From assembly GCA_016124195.1 (NCBI GenBank), contig WGOE01000010.1, forward strand, positions 1 to 64,000: a stretch of 64,000 nt of DNA, given 5' to 3'. Shown here piece after piece: positions 51,886 through 62,247 of the stretch. The notes beneath the pieces are model-generated. The model saw only the letters and a program-made list of their open reading frames with translations, did no database searches and had not been told where the DNA came from. How positions within the stretch are numbered: position 1 is the stretch's first letter; every line of letters begins with the position of its first letter. Source of the DNA: a bacterium (lineage in GTDB: Bacteria; Pseudomonadota; Alphaproteobacteria; Rhodobacterales; Rhodobacteraceae). A program made the translations under genes and the position numbers.

Positions 51886-52590
51886 ATGTCCGCTATCGAT
51901 CTGACCGCACGACTGGCCGGCAAGCCTACCATCGCAGGCCAGACCGAGCTGCGGCTGCGGCGCGACATCCTGACCGGCGTGCTTGCGCCGGGGGCCAAGC
52001 TCAACCTCGACAAGCTGCGCGAGACCATGGACGTGGGCCTGTCCCCCCTGCGCGAGGCGGTGACCCGGCTGGTGTCGGACGGGTTGATCGAGGTCGAAAC
52101 ACACCGCGGCTATTCGGTCGCGCCGATCTCGATTGCCAACCTCAAGGAGGTCAGCGCCCTGCGGTCCGAACTGGAACCCTTTGCCCTGCGCCACTCCATC
52201 GCCCGGGGCGGGCTGGACTGGGAGGCCGCGGTGATGGCCGCGCTGTACCGCGTCAACAAGATCGAGCGTGATCCCGACGACCCGGCCAGCCGCGCCACTT
52301 GGGAGGCCGCCAACAACGCCTTTCACCACACGTTGATCTCGGCCTGCGAGATGCCGCTCTTGCTCAAGATCCATGGCGCGCTGGTCACGATGAATGACCG
52401 CTACCGCAACCTCTATTCCGATGCCGTGACGGTGCAGCGCGACGTCGTCGAAGAACATACGGCGCTTGCCACGGCCGCTGTCGAGCGCCGGGCCGATGCG
52501 GCGGCGGAAATCCTGAAGGCGCATATCGACCGTTCGGTTGTGATCCTGCTGGACATGATCGCCCGCACGCATCCGGACGAGATGCGCTGA
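51886..52590 (+). CDS. GntR-family regulator, FCD type
   Basis: A 234-residue regulator. The winged helix has LNLDKLRETMDVGLSPLREA and LVSDGLIEVETHRGYSVAPI; the C-terminal helical FCD domain has ALRSELEPFALRHSIARGG, FHHTLISAC and EEHTALATAAVERRADAAA, with the metal-binding His expected. It diverges from dctPQM and is followed by an aldolase, so it probably controls both. The ATG at 51886 follows GGGAGG. Confidence 0.87.
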   Translation: MSAIDLTARLAGKPTIAGQTELRLRRDILTGVLAPGAKLNLDKLRETMDVGLSPLREAVTRLVSDGLIEVETHRGYSVAPISIANLKEVSALRSELEPFALRHSIARGGLDWEAAVMAALYRVNKIERDPDDPASRATWEAANNAFHHTLISACEMPLLLKIHGALVTMNDRYRNLYSDAVTVQRDVVEEHTALATAAVERRADAAAEILKAHIDRSVVILLDMIARTHPDEMR

Positions 52591-52660
52591 TGGCGCCCGC
52601 GCGACCGGTCGGGTGCGCCGCAGACCGACCCAACCAGTGGAAACCAGAAGGAAAACCAAG

Positions 52661-53422
52661 ATGGACTTGCCAAAGAACGCCTTCAAGGCCGCGCTCAAGG
52701 AAGGCCGCCGGCAGATCGGTCTGTGGATTTCGATTCCCGAGGCGGGTCTTGTCGAGATGCTGGCCGGCTGCGGCTATGACTGGATCCTGCTTGATACCGA
52801 ACATGCCGCGATGGGGGCGGTCGAGACCATGCCCCTGATGCAGGCCTCCGCCCCCTATCCGGTGACCACCATCATCCGCCCGGGCTGGAACAACCCGGTC
52901 GAGATCAAGAAGATGCTTGATTGCGGCGCCCAGACCCTGCTGATCCCCTATGTGCAGAATGCCGAAGAGGCGCGCGCCGCCGTTGCCGCGGTGCGCTATC
53001 CGCCGGCCGGCATCCGCGGGGTGGCCGGCATCACTCGCGCCACCCGGTTCGGCGCCGTCAAGGACTATGCCAGACATGCCCATGAAGAGATCTGCCTGCT
53101 GGTGCAGGTCGAAACCGCCCAGGCGCTGAGCCAGATCGAAGAAATCGCCAAGGTCGAGGGCGTCGACGGCATCTTCATCGGCCCGGCCGATCTTGCCGCC
53201 TCGATGGGCCATGCCGGCGAGCCCTCGCATCCCGCGGTGCGGGCCGCGGTGATGGACGGGCTGCGCCGGATCCGCGCGGCGGGCATCCCGCCCGGCATCC
53301 TGTCGCTGGATCAGGCCTTCCTGCGTGAAGCCGCCGAGGCGGGCGCCCAGTTCATCGGCGTGGATGTCGATGCCGCCCTTCTGCGCAATGGCGCGCTGGC
53401 TCGCCGGGCCGAGTGGAAGTAG
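52661..53422 (+). CDS. HpcH/HpaI-family class II aldolase
   Basis: A 253-residue metal-dependent pyruvate aldolase. It shows GLWISIPEAGLVEMLAG, the catalytic His in DWILLDTEHAAM, Glu in LLVQVETAQAL and Asp in IFIGPADLAASMG. Relatives are 2-keto-3-deoxyglucarate (GarL) and 2-keto-3-deoxyrhamnonate aldolases. With the TRAP transporter and the dehydratases at 58-62 kb it suggests sugar-acid degradation. The ATG at 52661 follows AGAAGGAAAA. Confidence 0.88.
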   Translation: MDLPKNAFKAALKEGRRQIGLWISIPEAGLVEMLAGCGYDWILLDTEHAAMGAVETMPLMQASAPYPVTTIIRPGWNNPVEIKKMLDCGAQTLLIPYVQNAEEARAAVAAVRYPPAGIRGVAGITRATRFGAVKDYARHAHEEICLLVQVETAQALSQIEEIAKVEGVDGIFIGPADLAASMGHAGEPSHPAVRAAVMDGLRRIRAAGIPPGILSLDQAFLREAAEAGAQFIGVDVDAALLRNGALARRAEWK

Positions 53423-53441
53423 GCCGCGCCTGAACCACCAG

Positions 53442-53456
53442 CGCCGCAGTGCGGCG
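53442..53456. terminator. Short hairpin between convergent aldolase and pstB
   Basis: CGCCGCAGTGCGGCG is a near-complete inverted repeat (five-base stem, five-base loop) in the 64-bp gap between two convergent genes. No T-run follows, so confidence is low. Confidence 0.3.
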
Positions 53457-53486
53457 GCGTCGCGTTCGGGGGCAGCCCCGCGCCGG

Positions 53487-54323
53487 TCAGCCGAAGCGGC
53501 CGGTCACATAGTCATTGGTGCGCTGATGGCGCGGCGACAGGAAAATCTTGGCCGTCTCGTCGAATTCGACCAGCTCGCCCAGATACATGAAGGCGGTGTA
53601 CTGCGAAGTCCGCGCCGCCTGATGCATGTTATGGGTGACAATGGCGATGCAATAATCCTGTGCCAGCGTGCCGATCAGATCCTCGATCTTGGCGGTCGAG
53701 ATCGGGTCCAGCGCCGAGGCCGGCTCATCGAGCAGCAGGACCTCGGGCTTGACGGCCACGGCGCGCGCGATGCAGAGCCGCTGCTGCTGACCGCCCGACA
53801 AGCCCAGGCCGGACTGGTGCAGCTTGTCCTTGACCTCGTCCCAGATCGCGGCTTCGCGCAGGGCGGCCTCGACGCGGACGTTCATCTCGGCCTTGGACAG
53901 GCGTTCGTACAGGCGGATGCCGAAGGCCACGTTTTCATAGATCGACATCGGAAAGGGCGTAGGCTTTTGAAACACCATGCCGACCGTGGCGCGCAGGCGG
54001 TTCAGGTCCTCGGTCCTGGACAGGATGTTGCGGCCGTCCAGCATCACCTCACCCGAGACATTCTGGCCGGGGTAGAGGTCGTACATCCGGTTCAGGACGC
54101 GCAGAAGCGTGGATTTCCCGCAGCCCGACGGCCCGATGAAGGCGGTCACCGACTTGTCGCGCAGGTCAAGGTTGATGCCTTTGAGCGCCTCGTGCCCGTT
54201 CTGATAGGTGAAGCGCAGGTTCTTGACCCGCACCTTGACCGGCTGATCCGGGCCGGGTGTCAGGAAGGCCGGCGTCTGCGACGACAGCCCGTTTTCGGTC
54301 AAACTTTGGTCGCTCATGTTCAT
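53487..54323 (-). CDS. pstB: Phosphate ABC transporter ATP-binding protein
   Basis: A 278-residue ATPase of the high-affinity phosphate importer. Walker [21 protein letters not shown] is PstB-specific, the Q-loop is [18 protein letters not shown], the signature [13 protein letters not shown] and Walker [12 protein letters not shown]. An N-terminal tail of about 30 residues precedes the domain. It ends the pst unit; phoU, which usually follows, is absent. Confidence 0.95.
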   Translation of the reverse strand: MNMSDQSLTENGLSSQTPAFLTPGPDQPVKVRVKNLRFTYQNGHEALKGINLDLRDKSVTAFIGPSGCGKSTLLRVLNRMYDLYPGQNVSGEVMLDGRNILSRTEDLNRLRATVGMVFQKPTPFPMSIYENVAFGIRLYERLSKAEMNVRVEAALREAAIWDEVKDKLHQSGLGLSGGQQQRLCIARAVAVKPEVLLLDEPASALDPISTAKIEDLIGTLAQDYCIAIVTHNMHQAARTSQYTAFMYLGELVEFDETAKIFLSPRHQRTNDYVTGRFG

Positions 54324-54333
54324 GGCCTGTCCT

Positions 54334-55173
54334 TCACGATCTGCGCCGCGTCCCGGCAAGCGCGCGGGCGAGGATGTTCAAAGCCAGGATTGCCGCCGTG
54401 ATGATCAGCGCGCCGCCCCAGGCGAGGCGCTGCCAGTCGTCATAGGGGCTCATGGCGAATTGGAAGATGACGACCGGCAGGTTGGCCATCGGCGCGCCAA
54501 GGTCGGTGGACCAGAACTGGTTGTTCAGCGCGGTGAAGAGAAGGGGCGCCGTCTCGCCGCTGATGCGGGCCACGGCCAGGAGGATGCCGGTCAGGATACC
54601 GCTGCGGGCGGCGCGGTAGATCACGAAGACCATAACCTTCCACTGCGGCGCGCCTAGCGCCGCCGCCGCCTCGCGCAGGGCGTTGGGCACCAGCGCCAGC
54701 ATGTCCTGCGTGGTGCGGTTGATCACGGGCAGGGCGATCACCGCCAGCGCCACCGCCCCCGACCAGGCCGAGAAATGGCCGAAAGGCACCACCAACGCGG
54801 CGTAGATGAAAAGGCCCACGATGATCGACGGCGCGCTCAAGAGCACGTCGTTGATGAATTTCGCAGCCTCGCCCAACCGCGAGCCGCGGGCGTATTCCGA
54901 CAGATAGGTTCCGGCCAGAACGCCGATCGGTGCCGCGATCAGGATGGCCACGAGCGTCATCACCAGCGACCCGAAAAGCGCATTGGCCAACCCGCCGTCC
55001 GATCCGGGCGGTGGTGTGTTTTCGACGAAGATTGCCGGGCCTATGGCTCCCAGCCCCTGCCAGAGCAGCGTCCACAGGATCGCGCCCAGGAAAAACAGGC
55101 CGAACAAGGTCGCCAGCGTCGCCAGGCCCATGGCGATCCGATTGGTTCTTTTGCGGCGCGCAGACAGCGACAT
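54334..55173 (-). CDS. pstA: Phosphate ABC transporter permease PstA
   Basis: A 279-residue inner-membrane permease with six helices. The coupling segment [21 protein letters not shown] and the [16 protein letters not shown] segment are typical of PstA. It is the usual length. It starts nine bases after pstC and ends ten bases before pstB. Confidence 0.94.
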   Translation of the reverse strand: MSLSARRKRTNRIAMGLATLATLFGLFFLGAILWTLLWQGLGAIGPAIFVENTPPPGSDGGLANALFGSLVMTLVAILIAAPIGVLAGTYLSEYARGSRLGEAAKFINDVLLSAPSIIVGLFIYAALVVPFGHFSAWSGAVALAVIALPVINRTTQDMLALVPNALREAAAALGAPQWKVMVFVIYRAARSGILTGILLAVARISGETAPLLFTALNNQFWSTDLGAPMANLPVVIFQFAMSPYDDWQRLAWGGALIITAAILALNILARALAGTRRRS

Positions 55174-55182
55174 GGCGGGGCC

Positions 55183-56151
55183 TCAATGGGTCTCGACCCG
55201 GCCAAGCATCCACTTGGCCAGGGCAAGAACGGTGAAGGTGATGACAAACAGGATCAGCCCCAGCGCCACCAGGCTCGAGGTGTACAGCCCCGAGGTCGCC
55301 TCACTGAATTCATTGGCGATAGAGGCCGAAATCGTGGTCGCCGGCGACAGAAGAGAGGCGGCGATCCGGTGCGAATTGCCGATGACGAATGTGACGGCCA
55401 TGGTCTCGCCCAAGGCCCGGCCGAGGCCCAGCATCACCCCGCCGACCAGCGCGCGACGGGTGTACGGGATGACGATGTGGCGCGTGACCTCCCAGGTCGT
55501 CATGCCCAGCCCATAGGCCGATTCGCGCAGCATGACCGGCACCGTGTTGAACACGTCCCGGGTGATCGAGGTGATGAAGGGCAGCACCATGATCGCCAGC
55601 ACGATACCCGCGGTCAGAAGCCCGATGCCGTAGGGCGCGCCGCTGAACAGCAGGCTCAACCCCGGCACATGGCCCAGCGTGGCGATCAGGGCGGGCTGTA
55701 CGGTGGTCTGCATGAAGGGTGCCAGCACGAAAAAGCCCCAGAGCCCGTAGATGATGCTGGGAATGCCGGCCAGAAGCTCGATGGCGATGCCGATCGGGCG
55801 GCGCAGCATGGGCGGGCACAGTTCGGTCAGAAAGATCGCGATGCCGAAACTGACAGGCACGCCGATCACCATCGCGATTACAGAAGTCACCAGCGTGCCA
55901 TAGATCGGGGCCGCCGCGCCGAAGATGTCCTTGGCCGGGCTCCAGCGTTCGTTCCACAGGAAGGCAAGGCCGAAATTGCCAAAGGCGGGCAGGGCGTCGA
56001 TGACCAGCGACACCAGAATGCCCAGAAGCACCAGCACGACCAGCGCCGCCGAGGCCCGCGTCACGCCCAGAAACAGGCGGTCCTGCGCCTTGGCGCGGTT
56101 CGGGCGCTCTGCGGCCTCAACGTCGGAGGGCCGGACATCGGTCGTCGTCAT
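55183..56151 (-). CDS. pstC: Phosphate ABC transporter permease PstC
   Basis: A 322-residue permease with six membrane helices. Typical features are WSPAKDIFGAAAPIYGTLVT, GIPSIIYGLWGFFVLAPFM and the coupling loop ESAYGLGMTTWEVTRHIVIP. The N-terminus has about 25 cytoplasmic residues. A hairpin separates it from pstS. Confidence 0.94.
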   Translation of the reverse strand: MTTTDVRPSDVEAAERPNRAKAQDRLFLGVTRASAALVVLVLLGILVSLVIDALPAFGNFGLAFLWNERWSPAKDIFGAAAPIYGTLVTSVIAMVIGVPVSFGIAIFLTELCPPMLRRPIGIAIELLAGIPSIIYGLWGFFVLAPFMQTTVQPALIATLGHVPGLSLLFSGAPYGIGLLTAGIVLAIMVLPFITSITRDVFNTVPVMLRESAYGLGMTTWEVTRHIVIPYTRRALVGGVMLGLGRALGETMAVTFVIGNSHRIAASLLSPATTISASIANEFSEATSGLYTSSLVALGLILFVITFTVLALAKWMLGRVETH

Positions 56152-56188
56152 CAGGATCCCCGGGGCTGGCAGGACTGAGAATGGGTAA

Positions 56189-56217
56189 GGACGGGCGAGG
56201 CCATGCCCCGCCCGTCC
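56189..56217 (-). terminator. Intercistronic hairpin between pstS and pstC
   Basis: GGACGGGC (56189-56196) pairs perfectly with GCCCGTCC (56210-56217), with a possible inner GGC/GCC pair. It lies in the 88-bp gap after pstS. A partial terminator or mRNA-protecting element here would give excess PstS, as is usual. Confidence 0.6.
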
Positions 56218-56239
56218 GTGAATTTCTGGCGTCAGGCGA

Positions 56240-57295
56240 TCACTTGCCCGCCACGAAGACCGGCTTGCCGCCCGCCATGATGTCCTTGGACCACGAAGCC
56301 TCGATCAGTTTGACCACATTGTCGGGGATCGCGACATAGTCGAGATCCTTGGCCGCGCCGGTGCCCTTGGTGTAGGCCCAGTCAAAGAACTTCAGCGCAT
56401 CGGCCACGGCCGCCGCGTCGTCCGGGGCCTTGTGGATGATCACCCAGGTCGAGGCGGCGATCGGCCAGCTGGCATCGCCGGGCTGGTTGGTGATGATGAC
56501 GTGGAAGTTTTTCGAACCCGCCCAATCCGCATTGGCCGCAGCCGAGGCAAAGCTGTCAAGCGAGGGTGCCACGATCTTGCCGGCCGCGTTTTCCATCTTG
56601 GCGTAGGACAGGTTGTTCTGCGCCGCATAGGCGTATTCGTCGTAGCCGATGCCGCCAGCGGTCTGCTTGACCGTGTTGGCCACCCCTTCCGACCCCTTGG
56701 CGCCGAGGCCGACCGGCCATTCCACCGCGGTATCCGAACCGATCTTGTCCTTCCACTCGGGCGAGACCTTGCTCAGGTAGTCGGTGAAGTTGAAGGTGGT
56801 GCCCGACCCGTCCGAACGGTGAACGACGATGATCGGCTGGCTCGGCAGCGTCAGCGAGGGGTTCAGCGCCTTGATCGCCGGATCGTCCCAAGCGGTGATC
56901 GTGCCCATGTAGATGGCCGACAGAGTCTTGCCGTCCAGCACCAGTTCGCCCGGCTTGATGCCCTCGACGTTGAAGATCGGAACGATCCCGCCCATCACCA
57001 TCGGGAACTGCGTCAGCCCGTTCTTGTCCAGTTCCTCATCCGACAAGGGCTTGTCCGAGGCGCCGAAAGTGACCGTCTTGGCTTCGATCTGCTTGATGCC
57101 GCCGCCCGAGCCGATCGACTGATAGTTCAGACCAATGCCGGTTTCCTTCTTGTAGGTGTCGCCCCATTTGGCGAAGACCGGGTAGATGAAGCTCGAGCCG
57201 GCGCCCGAAATGTCGGCAGCGGCAGAGATGGCCGGCAGCACGAAGCTGAACGCCACCGCCGCGGCGCTGAGGGCGAAGGACTTTGCAATGGTCAT
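56240..57295 (-). CDS. pstS: Phosphate-binding protein PstS
   Basis: A 351-residue periplasmic phosphate-binding protein. The signal peptide ends near AISAAA; the phosphate-binding loops are [43 protein letters not shown] and [19 protein letters not shown]. It heads the pst unit and is preceded by a Pho box, so it should be induced by phosphate starvation through PhoB. Confidence 0.95.
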   Translation of the reverse strand: MTIAKSFALSAAAVAFSFVLPAISAAADISGAGSSFIYPVFAKWGDTYKKETGIGLNYQSIGSGGGIKQIEAKTVTFGASDKPLSDEELDKNGLTQFPMVMGGIVPIFNVEGIKPGELVLDGKTLSAIYMGTITAWDDPAIKALNPSLTLPSQPIIVVHRSDGSGTTFNFTDYLSKVSPEWKDKIGSDTAVEWPVGLGAKGSEGVANTVKQTAGGIGYDEYAYAAQNNLSYAKMENAAGKIVAPSLDSFASAAANADWAGSKNFHVIITNQPGDASWPIAASTWVIIHKAPDDAAAVADALKFFDWAYTKGTGAAKDLDYVAIPDNVVKLIEASWSKDIMAGGKPVFVAGK

Positions 57296-57377
57296 GAGGA
57301 TCTCCTTTCGGTGGGTCGCGGAGCATCTGAACCAACCGGGTTGGTCCGTCGCGATGCACGGCGTTTAGCCACCGATT

Positions 57378-57395
57378 GTGACAAGCGCGTAACAT
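57378..57395 (-). promoter_or_regulatory. Pho box upstream of pstS
   Basis: On the minus strand ATGTTAC-GCGC-TTGTCAC gives two seven-base half-sites spaced by four, matching the PhoB pattern CTGTCAT-N4-CTGTCAC with few differences. It ends 83 bp before the pstS start, a normal distance. Confidence 0.7.
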
Positions 57396-57525
57396 TTGCC
57401 TGAAGCAGGTCTTCACGAAAAGTTGAAAGGAGCTCTGCCTCGGCAGGTCCGTCGCGGCCGGGCGCCGCACGGGCATCGACGAGGGCGCAGCACAGCGCCG
57501 GGCCGGGCCGTCCGAGCGGGCCGGA

Positions 57526-58251
57526 TCAGTCCGGACGGGCCGCCATCACTTCGCGCATCAGCGCTCGGTAGCGCTGCTGGCTACCCTCCAGATGCTGGCG
57601 CATCGCGCGGCGTGCGGCCGGACCATCGCCCTGCTGGATCGCACGGACGATGTCGCCGTGTTCGGCGTCGATCATCGCGATATAGCTGCCGGTCACCGCC
57701 TCGCCGGCATCGGGGCGCAGGGCGCGGCGCGGAATGGCGTTCTGGCCGAGCATGGTCAGGAATTTGACGAACATCGGGTTGTTGGTCGCCTCGGCCACCG
57801 AAAGGTGAAAGGCCAGATCGGCCTCCGAGGTAGGCTCGCCCGCCCGCGCCAGGGTCGAGACCCGGCGCGAGGCTTCCAGAATGCGCTCTTCCTGCGCCGG
57901 AGAGCAGCGCCGCGCGGCAAGTTCGGCGGCCTCGGTCTCGATCCCGGTGCGCAGTTCCAGCATCTCGATCACTGAAGAGATGCGGCTTTGGTCGATGTCA
58001 CGGAACGGCAGGCCGCCGCCCGGGCCGATGACATAGACGCCAGAGCCCTGCCGCGATTGCACCAGCCCGTCGGCGCGCAGGGCGGCGATGGCCTCGCGCA
58101 CCACACTGCGGCTGACGCCGTGATCCTCGGCCAGACGCGTTTCGGACGGCAGGCGGGCGCCGGGGCCATAGACCCCTTCCGAGATGCCCGACCGCAGGCT
58201 GGCGGTCAGGCCGGTCACCAGATTGCCCTTCTTCGCGACGACGGGGTTCAC
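57526..58251 (-). CDS. FadR-type GntR regulator of the hexarate operon
   Basis: A 241-residue regulator: winged helix ARLPSETRLAEDHGVSRSVV and LVQSRQGSGVYVIG; FCD domain with LELRTGIETEAAELAARRCS, FHLSVAEATNNPMF and DAEHGDIVRAIQQGD holding the likely metal-binding acids and His. Start is the GTG at 58251 behind GAAGGAG. It is the last gene of a leftward unit with three dehydratases, so it probably responds to a sugar acid. Confidence 0.87.
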   Translation of the reverse strand: MNPVVAKKGNLVTGLTASLRSGISEGVYGPGARLPSETRLAEDHGVSRSVVREAIAALRADGLVQSRQGSGVYVIGPGGGLPFRDIDQSRISSVIEMLELRTGIETEAAELAARRCSPAQEERILEASRRVSTLARAGEPTSEADLAFHLSVAEATNNPMFVKFLTMLGQNAIPRRALRPDAGEAVTGSYIAMIDAEHGDIVRAIQQGDGPAARRAMRQHLEGSQQRYRALMREVMAARPD

Positions 58252-58339
58252 CGGAATGCTCCTTCGGCCGGGGCCATCCCGGCAGTTTGATCCTGCGCTC
58301 TCGGGCAGGTGGTGCGCCGGGTCAAGAGGGCAAGGGGCC

Positions 58340-59854
58340 TCATGTCACGGGCCCCGGCGTGAACAGCGCCAGATCGTTGACCAGACCCAGACGTTCGGCC
58401 GCCGTGCGCTTGCCGCTGGCCACGGCGAGGATTTCGGTGAACATCTGCCAGCCCATCTCGTCCAGCGTGGCGCCACCCGTGGCCACGGGACCGGCATCGA
58501 TGTCGATCAGATCGAACCAGCGCCGGGCGAGGTCGCTGCGCGTGGCGACCTTGATCACCGGCAGGGCGGCGAGGCCATAGGGCGTGCCGCGCCCGGTGGT
58601 GAAGACATGGACAGTGGCCCCCGCCGCCAGTTGCAGCGTGCCGCAGATGAAATCCGAGGCCGGGGTCGCTGCGAACAGAAGGCCCCGCGTCTTGGCCTTG
58701 TCGCCCGGCGCCACCACGCCGGAAATCGGCGCAGAGCCCGATTTGACGATCGAGCCCATGGCCTTTTCGACGATGTTGGACAGCCCGCCCGCCTTGTTGC
58801 CCGGCGTCGTGTTGGCGGCCCGGTCGGCCTGGCCGCACGCCAGATAGGCGTCATACCAGGCCAGTTGGTCGATGATCTCCTGGGCCACGCCGGGCGAGAC
58901 GGCGCGGGCCGTCAGTTCGGCCACCCCGTCGCGCACCTCGGTCACTTCGGAGAACATCACCGTCCCGCCAGCCCGCACGATCAGATCGGAGGCGATGCCA
59001 AGCGCGGGATTGGCCGTGACCCCGGAAAGGGCATCCGAACCGCCGCATTGCACGCCCAGAACCAGATCGCTGACCGGGCAGGTTTCGCGCCTGCGGGCGT
59101 TCAGCTTGGCCAGCAGGGCCTCGGCCTGCGCCATGATATGCGCGACCATCGCGGTGAAGCCGTGATGTTCGGGGTCCTGCAGCACGACCGTTGCCGCCTC
59201 TGGCAGGGCCAGCCGCGCCGGTTGCAGCTTTTCGCAGCCAAGGCTGACCACCAGCGCCTGCCCGCCAAAATTGGGGTTGCGGGCGATGTTGCGCAGGGTG
59301 CGGATCGGGATCTCGGCCTCGGGCACGTCGATGGCCACACCGCAGCCATAGGTGTGATCCAGCGCCACCACGTCATCGACATGGGGAAACCGCGGCAGCA
59401 GTTCGGCCCGGATCCGCCGCACCGCATGATCGACCACGCCCGCCACGCATTGCACCGTGGTGGTTATGGCCAGAAGGTTGCGCGTGCCGACCGAGCCGTC
59501 CGGGTTGCGATAGCCTTCGAAGCCATGACCTTCCAGAGGGGGCAGCGCCGTGGCCCGCGTGGCCATCGGCAGGCCGGTCAGGCCGGGGGCCGCGGGCAGG
59601 GTCAGGCGCCGCTCGTTCACCCAGGACCCGGCGGGCAGCGGTTCGGCGGCGTGGCCGATCACCACGCCATAGCGGATCACCGCGTCACCGGGGGCAAGGT
59701 CGACCAGCGCCACCTTGTGCGCCTGCGGCACCCTTTCACGCAGGGCAAGGCCGCCGGGCAGCACCGTGCCGGCCGCCTGACCGGCTTCCTCCGCGACAAT
59801 CGCCACATTGTCCTCGGGCCGCATCCGGATAAGGCGGGGCGTGTTGTGTGTCAT
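58340..59854 (-). CDS. UxaA/GarD-family dehydratase (altronate or galactarate)
   Basis: A 504-residue dehydratase with an N-terminal SAF-type domain ([20 protein letters not shown]) and the long UxaA/GarD C-terminal domain. Conserved parts are [44 protein letters not shown] and [19 protein letters not shown]. The product would be a 2-keto-3-deoxy sugar acid. Length and the adjacent glucarate-dehydratase homologue favour galactarate over altronate. The ATG at 59854 nearly touches the upstream gene's stop. Confidence 0.85.
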   Translation of the reverse strand: MTHNTPRLIRMRPEDNVAIVAEEAGQAAGTVLPGGLALRERVPQAHKVALVDLAPGDAVIRYGVVIGHAAEPLPAGSWVNERRLTLPAAPGLTGLPMATRATALPPLEGHGFEGYRNPDGSVGTRNLLAITTTVQCVAGVVDHAVRRIRAELLPRFPHVDDVVALDHTYGCGVAIDVPEAEIPIRTLRNIARNPNFGGQALVVSLGCEKLQPARLALPEAATVVLQDPEHHGFTAMVAHIMAQAEALLAKLNARRRETCPVSDLVLGVQCGGSDALSGVTANPALGIASDLIVRAGGTVMFSEVTEVRDGVAELTARAVSPGVAQEIIDQLAWYDAYLACGQADRAANTTPGNKAGGLSNIVEKAMGSIVKSGSAPISGVVAPGDKAKTRGLLFAATPASDFICGTLQLAAGATVHVFTTGRGTPYGLAALPVIKVATRSDLARRWFDLIDIDAGPVATGGATLDEMGWQMFTEILAVASGKRTAAERLGLVNDLALFTPGPVT

Positions 59855-59855
59855 G

Positions 59856-61103
59856 TCAGAACTTCGGTCTGCCAAATTTCCAGTCGGGCCAGTGCTTGCG
59901 CATCTCCTTGGCGTCATCGCGCACGGCAAGCCCCGCGTCCAGATAGTTCTGATGGAGGCGTCTCAGTTCGCCCCGGTCCAGCGTGACGCCCAGTCCCGGA
60001 CCCTCGGGCAGGGTCAGCGCGCCGCCTTCAAAGCGCAGCTTGCCGCCCTCGATCACCTCGTCCGTCTGCCAAGGGTAATGCGTGTCGCAGTCATAGGCGA
60101 GGTTCGGCGTCGCCGCCGCCAGATGCGCCATGGCAGCCAGGCTGATTCCAAGATGAGAGTTCGAATGCATCGACAGCCCGATCCCCCAGATGTCGCAGAT
60201 CCGGGCAAGATCGCGGCTGGCCTGCAGGCCGCCCCAATAGTGATGGTCCGACAGGATCACCCGCACCGCACCCTCAGCGATGGCCGGCGGCAGGTGGTCG
60301 TTGGCCACGACGCACATGTTGGTGGCCAGCGGGATCGTGGTGGCGCGCTGTACCACCGACATGGCGGGGATGCCGTCGGTCGGGTCCTCCAGATATTCGA
60401 TCAGGCCCTCCAGCCGGGGCAAAAGCTTCAGCGTGGTGTGCAGATGCCAGCCGCCGTTGGGGTCGATGCGCAGGGGGGCAGTGGGAAAGGCCGCCCGCAG
60501 CGCCTCCAGTCCTGCGATCTCATCCTCGGGCGGCAGGATGCCCGCCTTCAGCTTCAGCGCGCGAAAGCCATGTTCATCGACCATCCGCCGCGCTTCATCC
60601 ACCAGCTGCTCCGGCGTCAGGACCTCGCCCCAGATGTCGTCCTGGCTGGCCCCGGCGTGGCGGGCGAATTTGTAGAACAGATAGGCCGAGAACGAGACCC
60701 TGTCGCGCACCTGCCCGCCCAAGAGGTCAACCAGCGGCCGGCCCAGCGATTTGCCCCAGGCATCCCACATCGCGACCTCGACCGCCGCAACAACGCGTGG
60801 CAGCAGCGCCTCGGCGCCGGTATAGCCCTGCATCGCGCCCCGCACCACGGCGCGGGCGCGGCGCCACAGTCCGTTGAGGTCGGTCACCTCCATCCCCACG
60901 ACCTGCGGCGCCAGCGCCGTCAGCGCATCCAGCAGCGCCTTGTGGCCATAGCTTTCGCCGAGGCCCACCACGCCGCCTTCGGTTTCCACCTCGATGATCG
61001 ACCGCAGGGCAAAGGGTTCATGGCAGCCCGCGTTGTTCAAGAGCGGCGGGTCGGCAAAGGCGATGGGCGTGATGCGCAGATCAGCGATGCGGGTCTTGGA
61101 CAC
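59856..61103 (-). CDS. Glucarate-dehydratase-like enolase-superfamily enzyme
   Basis: A 415-residue enolase-superfamily dehydratase. The catalytic Lys pair is in [16 protein letters not shown] (K-X-K), metal ligands in [10 protein letters not shown] and EYLEDPTDG, and the GlucD-specific His in [15 protein letters not shown]. It removes water from glucarate-type acids to give 5-keto-4-deoxyglucarate. A GTG start at 61103, behind GAGG, overlaps the previous gene by 23 bases and aligns the N-terminus with the family. Confidence 0.85.
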   Translation of the reverse strand: MSKTRIADLRITPIAFADPPLLNNAGCHEPFALRSIIEVETEGGVVGLGESYGHKALLDALTALAPQVVGMEVTDLNGLWRRARAVVRGAMQGYTGAEALLPRVVAAVEVAMWDAWGKSLGRPLVDLLGGQVRDRVSFSAYLFYKFARHAGASQDDIWGEVLTPEQLVDEARRMVDEHGFRALKLKAGILPPEDEIAGLEALRAAFPTAPLRIDPNGGWHLHTTLKLLPRLEGLIEYLEDPTDGIPAMSVVQRATTIPLATNMCVVANDHLPPAIAEGAVRVILSDHHYWGGLQASRDLARICDIWGIGLSMHSNSHLGISLAAMAHLAAATPNLAYDCDTHYPWQTDEVIEGGKLRFEGGALTLPEGPGLGVTLDRGELRRLHQNYLDAGLAVRDDAKEMRKHWPDWKFGRPKF

Positions 61104-62247
61104 GGTGCGCCTCGATGAAATCCATGTTGAGGTCCTGACCCAGACCGGGGGTGTCGCGCAGGTGGACATAGCCTTCGGCGTCCATCTCGTCGTCGATGCG
61201 GTTCTGGTAGTCGCGCGGCTTGTCGTAGTCGAGGAAGGGGTGCAGCAGGCCGCGTTCGTAAAACCGGGTGTTGGGGATGGCCGCCACGACGGCGAGATTC
61301 CCGGCCCCGGTGCCGTGCACTTCGCAGCTCATGTGGAAGCTGTCGGCCAGATGGGCGGTGCGCAGGGCGGGGATGATGCCGCCCACGTCCCAGACCCCGG
61401 TCCGCATCATGTCGCAGGCCCCCTTGGCCGCCCATTCGGCCCGCGTCCAATGCTTGCCCGCCATCGATTCCGGCCCGAGGATGTTGAGCCGCGGCGTGCG
61501 CGCGGTCAGCCATTGGTAGGATGACAGCGAGGCCTCTTCCATCATCTCTTCGATCCAGTGAAAGCCCAGCTCTTCCAGCCGCTGGCACAGCCACAGCGCG
61601 TCCGAGCGCGAGTACCAGTGGTTGGGGTCCAGCATCAGGGGAATGTCGGGCCCGACCGCCTCGCGCACGGCGGCGCAGGCGGCGTAGTCCATCCGCACAT
61701 CGGGCGCGCCGGGAATCGGCGGCATCCAGGTGTGCAGCTTGACCGCCTTGTAACCCCGTGTGCCCACCAGCCATTCTGCAAAGCGCGCGTAATCCTGCGG
61801 CGTGGAGAGGCCGCCCTCCATGTCGTCGCCGCACATGGTGGAGCCATAGGCGAGGATCTTGTCGTGATAGCCGCCGAGAAGCTTCCAGACCGGCTGGCCC
61901 GTGACCTTGCCCATCAGATCCCAGAGCGCCAGTTCCACCGCGCAGAGCGTGCGGTCGGTCAGCTTCATGTTGGAACCGCGCTGCCAGTGGTAAAGCCCAT
62001 GCCACAGCTTTTCGATGCGCAGCGGGTCCTGGCCCAAGAGTACCGGGCGCACGAACCGTTCCAGGAGCCCCTCTTCGATGTCACCGACCGAGGCTGTGAC
62101 CTGACCTGTCGTGCCGTCATCGGCATGGATCTGCAACAGCCCGCTTCTGACCTCATGCGCGGGGCCGGGGTGGCCGTGGCCGTCGGAATCCTTCATCTGA
62201 TCGGTCATGGTGCGAAAGACGGTGGCGGTGATGCGGTCGATCTTCAT
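61081..62247 (-). CDS. Mandelate racemase/muconate lactonising enzyme-family dehydratase
   Basis: A 388-residue enolase-superfamily protein. The barrel base motif is YKAVKLHTWM (K-X-H rather than K-X-K), metal acids lie in LMLDPNHWYSRS, HWIEEMMEEA and ILGPESMAGKH, and SCEVHGTGAGNLAV is in the last barrel strands. It should act on an acid sugar, but the K-X-H variant prevents a firm substrate call. It overlaps the hydrolase gene upstream by four bases and the glucarate-dehydratase-like gene by 23. Confidence 0.82.
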   Translation of the reverse strand: MKIDRITATVFRTMTDQMKDSDGHGHPGPAHEVRSGLLQIHADDGTTGQVTASVGDIEEGLLERFVRPVLLGQDPLRIEKLWHGLYHWQRGSNMKLTDRTLCAVELALWDLMGKVTGQPVWKLLGGYHDKILAYGSTMCGDDMEGGLSTPQDYARFAEWLVGTRGYKAVKLHTWMPPIPGAPDVRMDYAACAAVREAVGPDIPLMLDPNHWYSRSDALWLCQRLEELGFHWIEEMMEEASLSSYQWLTARTPRLNILGPESMAGKHWTRAEWAAKGACDMMRTGVWDVGGIIPALRTAHLADSFHMSCEVHGTGAGNLAVVAAIPNTRFYERGLLHPFLDYDKPRDYQNRIDDEMDAEGYVHLRDTPGLGQDLNMDFIEAHRVQDPHR

